A stretch of 9,250 bases of DNA, taken from positions 1-9,250 of the forward strand of contig QFPD01000055.1 in the NCBI GenBank assembly GCA_003248845.1, given 5' to 3'. This document shows positions 1 to 5,825 of this stretch, one piece after another. The DNA is from Microbacterium sp. (GTDB lineage: Bacteria; Actinomycetota; Actinomycetes; Actinomycetales; Microbacteriaceae). Position 1 is the first letter of the stretch. Every line of letters starts with the position of its first letter. A program made the position numbers and the translations under genes. The notes below the pieces were generated by a model that was not told the DNA's origin, made no database searches, and worked only from the letters and a program-made list of their open reading frames with translations.

Positions 1-545
1 AGTTCGCATGCGCCGTCGGAGTCGACGCGCACCAGCGTCATCGCGGCGACGACATGCGCCGTGCACGCTGTCGCGAGTGCGGCGACGGATGCCGCGTCGA
101 GGTCGGGCCGTGCGGCTTCCGCCCCCCGCTGCATCGCGGCGGCGAGCTCCTCCCGATACTCGCGGATGACCTGGCGGAGCCCCTCGTCCGTTCCCACGGG
201 GGCCGTCGCCGCGTTCAGCAGCAGGCAGCCGTGGGCAGCGAGCGGCAGCGTCGGTTCCGCCATGACGTGACGAAGTCCGCGAAGGTACTCGGCGAGCGCG
301 CCGGATGCCACGGCATCCGCCTGCAGCGGCGCGAGACGCGGACGCACGACCTGGTCGAGGTAGGCCGAGACGGCGGCGTCGAACAGCCCGCGCTTGCTGC
401 CGAAGGCGTGGTAGATGCTCGAGCGGCTCAGCCCGGTCGCCCGTTCGAGGTCGGGGACCGCCGCCCCGTCGAACCCGTGCCCCCAGAACACGCCGAGTGC
501 CGACCGGGTCGCGTCCGACTCGTCGAACGTCCGCGTGCGTCCCAT
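1..545 (-). CDS. TetR-family transcriptional regulator (3' end beyond window)
   Basis: DNA-binding repressor, open to the left edge with no stop: 181 codons are visible, so the C-terminal end is missing. My reverse-strand translation begins MGRTRTFDESDATRSALGVF. A TetR helix-turn-helix lies at about residues 28-48, including LERATGLSRSSIYHAFGSK. The ligand domain carries a Cys at about residue 107 in the context AHGCLLLNAA, a position and motif reminiscent of NemR/ComR-type regulators, where a cysteine near here senses electrophiles; that function is inferred. The ATG at 545 was chosen because GGGAGG (551-556) lies 5 nt upstream of it and the HTH follows at the usual distance. It is divergent from the DUF1304/reductase pair, and an operator-like palindrome lies between them. 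It most likely represses itself and that pair. Family call is firm; the ligand is unknown. Confidence 0.93.
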   Translation of the reverse strand, partial: MGRTRTFDESDATRSALGVFWGHGFDGAAVPDLERATGLSRSSIYHAFGSKRGLFDAAVSAYLDQVVRPRLAPLQADAVASGALAEYLRGLRHVMAEPTLPLAAHGCLLLNAATAPVGTDEGLRQVIREYREELAAAMQRGAEAARPDLDAASVAALATACTAHVVAAMTLVRVDSDGACE

Positions 546-576
546 CGGTGCCTCCCGTTCGCGTAATGACCATTCC

Positions 577-582
577 AGTATA
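577..582 (-). promoter_or_regulatory. Candidate -10 element for the leftward TetR gene
   Basis: The minus strand reads TATACT here, one base from the TATAAT consensus. A weak -35 match (TTAGTG, 605-600) lies 17 bp upstream. The predicted transcript would start near 570, giving a leader of about 25 nt. The element lies inside the palindrome, so repressor binding would block it. Prediction by eye only. Confidence 0.45.
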
Positions 583-586
583 TATT
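581..586 (+). promoter_or_regulatory. Candidate -10 element for the DUF1304-reductase pair
   Basis: The plus strand reads TATATT, five of six bases matching the -10 consensus, inside the palindromic operator candidate. No good -35 hexamer is visible (TTCGCG at 558-563 is the best at 17 bp). The leader to the ATG at 631 would be about 38 nt and includes AGGAG at 621-625. Confidence 0.4.
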
Positions 587-630
587 GGATCGGTCGGTAC
601 ACTAACCGGCATTCGAACCGAGGAGCACCC

Positions 631-1017
631 ATGATCGTCGCCGGACTCGTCTTCGCCGCGCTCGCCGCCCTGCTGCACGTCTACATCTTCTGGATGGAGT
701 CGCTCGCCTGGGACGGACCCCAGGCGCGGAAGACCTTCGGCGTCCCCGACTCCGAGCGCGAGGCCACGCGCGCGTTCGCGTTCAACCTGGGGTTCTACAA
801 CCTCTTCCTCGCGATCGCGGCGATCCTCGGCATCGTCGTGACGGCCGCGGGCGTCCCTGCGGTCGGCCTGACGTTGGTACTCACGGGCACGGGATCGATG
901 CTCGCCGCCGCGCTCGTGCTCCTCCTCAGTTCTCCCGACAAGCGGCGCGCAGCAGTGACGCAGGGCTTCCTGCCTCTCCTCGCCGTCGTCGCGACCGTCA
1001 TCGGCCTGCTCGTCTGA
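631..1017 (+). CDS. DUF1304 family small integral membrane protein
   Basis: A 128-residue hydrophobic protein of unknown function. Four membrane segments are visible at about residues 2-20, 53-72, 77-99 and 109-127. Family hallmarks of DUF1304 are present: the aromatic stretch with ESLAW around residues 16-27, a K-x-FG motif after it (34-37), an N-x-GFYN motif at 52-57 starting the second helix, and a QG near 111 before the last helix. Length is close to that usual for the family (about 120). The frame is open further upstream, but the ATG at 631 has AGGAG 5 nt before it and starts right at the first helix, so this start is well supported. The reductase gene follows after 47 bp on the same strand, probably in one transcript. 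No biochemical role is established for this family. Confidence 0.9.
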   Translation: MIVAGLVFAALAALLHVYIFWMESLAWDGPQARKTFGVPDSEREATRAFAFNLGFYNLFLAIAAILGIVVTAAGVPAVGLTLVLTGTGSMLAAALVLLLSSPDKRRAAVTQGFLPLLAVVATVIGLLV

Positions 1018-1064
1018 GCCGGCCCCGCTCCCTCTCGCCCCGCCTCAGCAGAAAGAACTCACGC

Positions 1065-2042
1065 ATGCGCGCGCTCGTCCATGACACCTTCGGTGAACCC
1101 TCCGAGGTCCTCCACGTCACCGAGGTCGAGACCCCGGAACCCAGGCCGGGACAGGTGCGTGTACGCACCCTGCTCAGCCCGATCCACAATCACGATCTGT
1201 GGACGATCCGTGGCACGTACGGATACAAGCCCGAGCTTCCGGCGCGCTCCGGGACCGAGGCGCTCGGTGTCGTGGATGCCGTTGGCGAGGGTGTCACGAC
1301 GGTGCAGCCCGGGCAGCGCGTCGTCACCGGAGGCACCTTCGGCGTGTGGGCCGAATACTTCGTCGCCCCTGCCGCCGCGCTCATCCCGGTGCCCGACGCC
1401 ATCGCCGACGAGGCAGCCGCGCAGCTCGTGTCGATGCCGTTCAGTGCCCTGAGTCTGCTCGAATACCTCGACGTGGAGCCGGGCCGGTGGATCGCGCAGA
1501 ACACCGCCAACGGTGCCGTCGGACGTCTCGTCGCGCAGCTGGCTGCGGCCCGCGGCGTCCACGTGCTCGGCCTCGTGCGTCGCGCCGAAGGCGTCGAAGA
1601 GCTCGCCGCGGCGGGCATCGAGGGCGTCGTCGCGACCGATCAGGACGGCTGGCGCGAGCGCGCCCTCGAGATCACGGGTGGCGCTCCCATCGTCGCGGGC
1701 GTCGACTCGGTCGGCGGCGCGGCGAGCGGCGACGTGCTGTCGCTCCTCGCCGAGAATGGCACGCTCGTCGTCTTCGGCGCGATGGCGTCGCCGACGATGG
1801 AGCTCTCGTCCGGTGATGTCATCTTCCGCCAGCTCACGGTGAAGGGATTTTGGGGCAGCAAGGTGAGTGCGGCGATGGAGCCCGCGCGACGCACCGCGCT
1901 CATCGGTGAGATCATCACGCGCGTCGCCGAAGGATCGCTGTCACTGCCGGTGGCCGCCGTGCACGCGTTCGACGACGCAGCATCCGCCGCGCGTGAGAAC
2001 TTCACGCCCGGCCGCGTGGGCAAGCTGCTGCTCACGCCCTGA
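1065..2042 (+). CDS. Zinc-free MDR oxidoreductase, 2-enoyl-thioester reductase-like
   Basis: Medium-chain dehydrogenase/reductase of 325 residues, probably cytosolic and NADPH-dependent. The N-terminal catalytic domain (about 1-120) contains GTYGYKPELPA at 50-60. This matches the region of mitochondrial/fungal enoyl-thioester reductases (MECR/Etr1) that holds their catalytic Tyr, here Tyr52. The nucleotide-binding domain starts with QNTANGAVGR at 145-154, which corresponds to the QNxxNSGVG loop of MECR. It is followed by an Arg pair at 172-173, suited to NADPH. The Cys/His zinc ligands of alcohol dehydrogenases are absent. The likely reaction is reduction of an activated C=C bond (enoyl thioester, enone or quinone); substrate unknown. 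The start has only a weak GAAAG-type ribosome site (1051-1055). It sits behind DUF1304, and its 3' end faces nrdI with an 11-bp gap. Confidence 0.88.
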   Translation: MRALVHDTFGEPSEVLHVTEVETPEPRPGQVRVRTLLSPIHNHDLWTIRGTYGYKPELPARSGTEALGVVDAVGEGVTTVQPGQRVVTGGTFGVWAEYFVAPAAALIPVPDAIADEAAAQLVSMPFSALSLLEYLDVEPGRWIAQNTANGAVGRLVAQLAAARGVHVLGLVRRAEGVEELAAAGIEGVVATDQDGWRERALEITGGAPIVAGVDSVGGAASGDVLSLLAENGTLVVFGAMASPTMELSSGDVIFRQLTVKGFWGSKVSAAMEPARRTALIGEIITRVAEGSLSLPVAAVHAFDDAASAARENFTPGRVGKLLLTP

Positions 2043-2053
2043 ACGCGCGCCCA

Positions 2054-2485
2054 TCAGGACCGCCGCGCCAGCGCGGCATCCAGCTCATCGAGGATGCGCC
2101 CGCACGCGGTGACGTCCTCGGGGGTGCCCGACAGCTCGAACTCGAAGAGCACGGGACGGCCGGATGCCGCGGCGAGCTCGCGCGCGGCGGCCTGGTAGTA
2201 CGCGCCGAAGTTACGGTTGCCCGAACCGATGATCCCGACGAGCCGGCGTCGATTCGAGGGGGAGCGCAGGAACGCCTTCACCGGCGCCGGCAGCGTCACC
2301 TCGTCGCCGTTGCCCGCTTTGTACGACGGCGTGAGGAGCACCCAGGGAGCCTCGACGTCGCGGCAGCGCACGGCGGCATCGGCGAGGTTGTGGACCTCGC
2401 GCCCCGTCGCCGCGGCGAGGTGCTCGGCGAAACGTCCGGTGAGGTTCGACACCGACGAGTAGTAGTAGACGGGAACGGATGCCAC
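2054..2485 (-). CDS. nrdI: NrdI-like flavodoxin (class Ib ribonucleotide reductase partner)
   Basis: NrdI is the FMN protein that supplies superoxide for assembling the dimanganese-tyrosyl cofactor of NrdF. Conserved blocks are visible in the 143-residue protein: YYYSSVSNLTGRF (7-19, FMN phosphate loop), TPSYKAG (52-58), GSGNRNFG (87-94) and FELSGTPEDV (116-125). Length is normal for the family. Two things are odd. No nrdH, nrdE or nrdF lies beside it, although these usually form an operon. The phosphate loop reads SSVSNLT where most NrdI proteins have an S-x-N-T ending, so the usual Asn is Leu. The start is a GTG at 2485, placed directly before the first beta strand; its ribosome site is weak. 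The longer reading to a GTG at 2620 would run through non-coding repeats. Family call is firm; full activity is less certain. Confidence 0.85.
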   Translation of the reverse strand: MASVPVYYYSSVSNLTGRFAEHLAAATGREVHNLADAAVRCRDVEAPWVLLTPSYKAGNGDEVTLPAPVKAFLRSPSNRRRLVGIIGSGNRNFGAYYQAAARELAAASGRPVLFEFELSGTPEDVTACGRILDELDAALARRS

Positions 2486-2564
2486 GGTCCCAGTCTGCGC
2501 GTAGCGCGACCGGCGCGCTTGCGTCTCGACCGGGTGTAAAGGTGCTGTGCGCCGGGGCGGTGCC

Positions 2565-2625
2565 GACTTGTGGACAGTTGTGGTCGCCTGCGTCGGCGTG
2601 AGCCCGCCACGTCTGTCCACAAGTC
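2565..2625. repeat. 61-bp palindromic repeat, copy 1
   Basis: Ends in perfect 13-bp inverted arms, GACTTGTGGACAG (2565-2577) and CTGTCCACAAGTC (2613-2625). After two unpaired positions, symmetry resumes with GTGG (2580-2583) against CCAC (2607-2610), so the whole unit can form one long hairpin centred on 2595. Copy 2 starts 74 bp further on and matches at 54 of 61 positions. No T-run follows on either strand. Confidence 0.88.
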
Positions 2626-2638
2626 TCAGGTTGGAGCT

Positions 2639-2699
2639 GACTTGTGGACAGCTGTGGTCGCCTCCGTCGGCGTGAACCCGCCACGACTGTCAAGAAGTT
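2639..2699. repeat. 61-bp palindromic repeat, copy 2 (right arm degenerate)
   Basis: Left arm GACTTGTGGACAG (2639-2651) is identical to copy 1. The right arm (2687-2699) has three changes, so the terminal inverted match drops to 10 of 13. The inner GTGG/CCAC pairing (2654-2657, 2681-2684) is kept. A 13-bp spacer (2626-2638) separates the copies. It ends 16 bp from the decarboxylase stop codon. Confidence 0.86.
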
Positions 2700-2715
2700 G
2701 TGAAGCGCGCTTCGC

Positions 2716-4098
2716 TCAGCGCATGGTGTCGAGGATTCCGACGAGGTCGTCGTACGTCGTGCGCGGGTTGAGGATCGCGAAACGCGCGTTGGTGCGGCCG
2801 GCGTGGCTCGAGGGCGTCACGAACGCGTGCTGCTCGTCGAGCAACCGCGCCGACCAACGGTCGTAATCCGCCTTCTGCCAGCCGACGCGCTCGAACACGA
2901 CGACGCCGAGCTGGGGGCGCCGGACGAGGACGAACTCGTCGCGGCGCTCGATCTCGTCGGCGATGCGCTCCGCGAGGTCCACCGCGCCGGCGATCGCCTC
3001 GCGGTAGACCGCGGCGCCGTATGTCGCGAGCGAGAACCACAGCGGCAGTCCACGCGGACGACGCGTGAGGTGCGCCGCGAAGTCCGACGGACTCCAGTCA
3101 CTGGTCTCGGTGAGCGTGTCGAGGTATTCGGCGTGCTGCGTGTGCGCACGGCGCCCGAGCTCGGGATCGCGGTAGATCAGCGCGCACGCGTCGAAGGGGG
3201 CGAACAGCCACTTGTGCGGGTCGACGACGAGCGAATCGGCGCGCTCGACGCCGGCGAAGCGGTGCCGCGAGGCGGGGGAGAGCATCGCCGCGAGTCCGTA
3301 GGCGCCGTCGACGTGCAACCACGCGCCAGTGCCCGCCACCGCGTCGGCGATCGACGCGATGTCGTCGACGATGCCGAAGTTCGTGGAGCCCGCCGTCGCG
3401 ACCACGGCGAAGACGCTCTCGCCGTGCTCGTCGAGGGCCGCGCGCACCGCGTCACCGCGGAGGGTGCCGTCGTCGCCGACGCGCACACCGACGACCTCGA
3501 CGTCCATGACCCGCGCTGCCGAGGCGATCGACGAGTGCGCTTCGATGCTGCAGACGACCCGCCAGCGGTCGGGACGGGCCCGACCGGCCGCCTCGAGTCG
3601 ATCGCGCGCGGCCTCCCGCGCCGCGACGAGGGCGGAGAGATTGCCGAGCGTCCCGCCCTGGACGAACACGCCGCCGGCGCCGGCCGGCAACCCGAACTCG
3701 GCGGCGAGCCAGCGCAGCACCTCGTTCTCGGCGTGCACGGCACCGGCGCCCTCGAGCCACGATCCGCCGTACAGGGCGCTCGCCGAGACGACCAGGTCGA
3801 AGGCCGCCGCGGCCTTCGTCGGAGCGCTCGGGATGAACGACAGGTACCGCGGATCGTCGGTCGTGATGCACGCGGGCGCGAGGACATGCTGGAAGATGCC
3901 CAGGGCCTTCGCCGCGCCGATGCCGTGCTCGTCGATCGTCCGTCCCGCGAGGCGGGTGAGCTCGGCGGGCGGCAGCGGCTTGTCGAGGGGCGTGTCCTCC
4001 GACAGCAGCCGGGCGTGCGAGTAGTCGAGGACGAGGTCCACGATCGCGCGGGTCTCGTCGGTGACGTCGTGCATGCGCGTCTCGTTCGGGCGGGTCAT
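2716..4098 (-). CDS. Group II PLP-dependent amino acid decarboxylase
   Basis: Fold-type I PLP enzyme of 460 residues, in the family of aromatic amino acid, glutamate and diaminobutyrate decarboxylases. It would turn an amino acid into its amine and CO2. Visible elements are the phosphate-binding region GGTLGNLSAL (148-157), the ring-stacking His188 in EAHSS, Asp264 in HVDGAYG for the pyridine nitrogen, and the Schiff-base Lys296 in DPHKWLFAPFD. Length is typical. It is the last gene of a three-gene operon: its ATG overlaps the amidase stop by 4 bp (ATGA, 4095-4098), and AGGTGA (4105-4110) lies 6 nt upstream. A second Met at residue 9 is a less likely start. Substrate cannot be fixed by motif; the DPHKW-type site and the amine oxidase nearby would fit production of a biogenic amine. 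The context also allows a product of guanidino-compound breakdown. Confidence 0.9.
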   Translation of the reverse strand: MTRPNETRMHDVTDETRAIVDLVLDYSHARLLSEDTPLDKPLPPAELTRLAGRTIDEHGIGAAKALGIFQHVLAPACITTDDPRYLSFIPSAPTKAAAAFDLVVSASALYGGSWLEGAGAVHAENEVLRWLAAEFGLPAGAGGVFVQGGTLGNLSALVAAREAARDRLEAAGRARPDRWRVVCSIEAHSSIASAARVMDVEVVGVRVGDDGTLRGDAVRAALDEHGESVFAVVATAGSTNFGIVDDIASIADAVAGTGAWLHVDGAYGLAAMLSPASRHRFAGVERADSLVVDPHKWLFAPFDACALIYRDPELGRRAHTQHAEYLDTLTETSDWSPSDFAAHLTRRPRGLPLWFSLATYGAAVYREAIAGAVDLAERIADEIERRDEFVLVRRPQLGVVVFERVGWQKADYDRWSARLLDEQHAFVTPSSHAGRTNARFAILNPRTTYDDLVGILDTMR

Positions 4099-5825
4099 CG
4101 TGCGTCACCTTCGGGAGTCGACGTCGTGTGGGGGAGCGCGGGAGTGCGGGGTGGGGTCTCGCGGCGCGGCGCGAGCGCCTCGAACGCGGCCCCCAGTGCA
4201 AGCAGCGCGGTGTCATCGTACGCGCGTCCCGCGAAGGTCAGACCCACCGGCATCCCGATGTCGTCCATCGTGCCGAGCGGCACCGTTACGGTCGGGATGC
4301 CGAGGTGACGGACGGCGAGGTTGCCGTTCGCGACCCAGACGCCGTTGCGCCAGCCGCGCGCGGCGGCATCCTCGTCGACGTCCATCGTCGCCTCACCGAC
4401 GTCGGCGACCGCCGGGAAGACGACGGCGTCGAGGCCGAGGTCGTCCATCCACTCCTCCAGATCGATGCGTCGGGTCTCCTCGAGGCCGCGGAGGCCGTCG
4501 GGCAGTTCGGGCATGGTCCGCCACGGATCGGCCTCCGGGTGCGTGCGCACCCAGTCGGGGTAGTCGGCGATGTCGTCCTCGAAGCCCGTGTAGCGGTCGG
4601 GCAGAGCGCCGTCCGGCTGCGGGAAGATGCGCGCGCCGTCGACGCCCGTGAGGGTGTGGAATGCGGGGTCGCCGTTCGCGGCGAGGAAGTCCTCCCACGC
4701 CCAAGCCGAGAGGTCGACGATCTCGCGCCGCAGGTATTCCGGTGAAACGAGTCCGCGGTTCGCGATCGTGGGTGCGCCGGGCCGGTCGCCCTCGTAGTTC
4801 GAGACGGCCGGGAAGTCGACCTCGACGACCTCCGCCCCGGCGGCCTCGAGGTCGGCTCGTGCGCGCTCCCACAGAGCGATGATGCTCGCCCGCGTCTGAA
4901 TGCGTTGCCCGGTCGGCCCACCGATGCCGACCCCGTTCGGAGCGTCGTCGGCGTTGATGTACATGCGGGGGATGCCGAGACGCATGCCCTGCACACTCGC
5001 CCCGTTCGCGAGAGCCGGGTACGACGCGGGCCGGCCCGCGGCGGCATCCGGGAGTGCGATCCAAGGCTGCGCGCGCCAGAAGTCGCCGCGGGTCTCGGGG
5101 TCCTCCGCGACGACGACGTCGAGGACCTCGAGGAGATCGGCCATCGTCCGGGTCTGCGGCACGACGACGTCCATCGTGGGAACGAGAGGCCAGTTCCCGC
5201 GCGTCGAGATCACACCCCGGGAGGGGGTGTAGGCGCACAGCGCACTGTTCGAGGCGGGGCCGCGTCCGCTCGACCACGTCTCCTCGCCGAGACCGAACGC
5301 CGCGAAGCTCGCCGCTGTCGCCGTGCCGGAGCCGTTCGACGATCCCGATCCGAACGGAGCGGCGAGATAGTCCGCGTTGTACGGACTCTCGGCGCGTCCG
5401 TACACGCCGCGCTGCATCCCCCCGTTCGCCATCGGGGGCATGTTCGTGAGCCCCAGGCAGATCGCGCCACCCGCGCGCAGCCGTTCGATCGTGAACGCGT
5501 CGCGCTGCGCGATGAGGTCGGCGAAGGCGGGGGATCCGGCCGCCGCGGTGAGTCCGCGGACGAGGTAGGAGTCCTTCGCCGTGTACGGGATGCCCTCGAG
5601 CGGACCGAGCGCGTGTCCGGCGGCGCGGCGCGCGTCGGACGCCTCGGCTTCGGCGACGGCGTCGGGATTGCGGACGACCATCGCGTTCAGAGCGGTCGCG
5701 GTGTTCGGGCCGTCGTAGGCGTCGATGCGGGCGAGGTAGGCCCGGACGAGCTCGACGGCGGTCGTGCGGCCGGTCTCGAGCGCGTCGCGCAGTTCGGCGA
5801 TCGGGGCGTCGACGACGTCGATCAT
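4095..5825 (-). CDS. Amidase signature family hydrolase
   Basis: Hydrolyses a C-N amide bond through a Ser-cisSer-Lys triad. In the 576-residue protein the triad is visible as Lys84 (IPYTAKDS), cis-Ser162 (FGSGSSNGSG) and nucleophile Ser186 (EETWSSGRGPAS). The 24-residue spacing between the two serines equals that of FAAH and malonamidase. The nucleophile loop is atypical: most family members have DTGGS-(I)R, here ETWSSGR. That marks a distinct subgroup whose substrate I cannot name. At the start, GGGAGGT (5831-5837) lies 5 nt upstream of the ATG at 5825. This ATG overlaps the deiminase stop by 4 bp (ATGA), so a longer reading to 5996 is not needed. No signal peptide is seen, so it is probably cytosolic. 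In an agmatine route it could replace N-carbamoylputrescine amidase, normally a nitrilase-family enzyme, but this is speculation. Confidence 0.92.
   Translation of the reverse strand: MIDVVDAPIAELRDALETGRTTAVELVRAYLARIDAYDGPNTATALNAMVVRNPDAVAEAEASDARRAAGHALGPLEGIPYTAKDSYLVRGLTAAAGSPAFADLIAQRDAFTIERLRAGGAICLGLTNMPPMANGGMQRGVYGRAESPYNADYLAAPFGSGSSNGSGTATAASFAAFGLGEETWSSGRGPASNSALCAYTPSRGVISTRGNWPLVPTMDVVVPQTRTMADLLEVLDVVVAEDPETRGDFWRAQPWIALPDAAAGRPASYPALANGASVQGMRLGIPRMYINADDAPNGVGIGGPTGQRIQTRASIIALWERARADLEAAGAEVVEVDFPAVSNYEGDRPGAPTIANRGLVSPEYLRREIVDLSAWAWEDFLAANGDPAFHTLTGVDGARIFPQPDGALPDRYTGFEDDIADYPDWVRTHPEADPWRTMPELPDGLRGLEETRRIDLEEWMDDLGLDAVVFPAVADVGEATMDVDEDAAARGWRNGVWVANGNLAVRHLGIPTVTVPLGTMDDIGMPVGLTFAGRAYDDTALLALGAAFEALAPRRETPPRTPALPHTTSTPEGDAR

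Larger units (their letters stand above)
568..595. promoter_or_regulatory. Palindromic TetR operator candidate between divergent genes
   Basis: A 28-bp imperfect inverted repeat centred between 581 and 582, in which 11 of 14 base pairs match. The outer arms are GACC/GGTC and the inner core is TCCAGTATATATTGGA, with one mismatched pair. It is an AT-rich island in GC-rich sequence, 22 bp upstream of the TetR start and 35 bp upstream of the DUF1304 start. Size and symmetry fit TetR-family dimer sites. Binding is inferred. Confidence 0.75.
2486..2715. other. Non-coding gap between decarboxylase stop and nrdI
   Basis: A 230-bp stretch on the upstream side of nrdI. It holds two tandem 61-bp palindromic repeats (2565-2625 and 2639-2699) and, nearer nrdI, about 80 bp without an obvious feature. 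The promoter of nrdI should lie here, but I see no convincing -10/-35 pair. A minus-strand TTGACA (2693-2688) matches the -35 consensus but has no -10 at the right spacing. Open frames through this stretch are short and unlike any protein. Confidence 0.7.

Noticed and set aside
54..566. Plus-strand open frame at the left end
   Set aside because: It is the complement of the TetR gene, whose reverse translation has an unmistakable helix-turn-helix.
2486..2620. Longer NrdI starting at a GTG at 2620
   Set aside because: The added N-terminus would be translated from the palindromic repeat and non-coding gap, and NrdI proteins begin at the first beta strand.
2565..2625. Rho-independent terminator for the decarboxylase operon
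   Set aside because: Strong hairpin potential but no T-run follows on the minus strand; a GC-rich stretch follows instead.
2565..2699. CRISPR array
   Set aside because: Only two units, 61 bp each and themselves palindromic, separated by 13 bp; no cas genes nearby.
2716..4098. Calling the decarboxylase an arginine decarboxylase to complete an agmatine pathway
   Set aside because: The sequence is a group II enzyme (aromatic/glutamate type); known arginine decarboxylases belong mostly to other PLP or pyruvoyl families, so context alone does not justify the name.
2803..4308. Long plus-strand open frame opposite the decarboxylase and amidase (501 codons)
   Set aside because: Arg/Asp/Val-rich low-complexity translation mirroring the real minus-strand genes in GC-rich DNA; no motifs or proper ribosome site.
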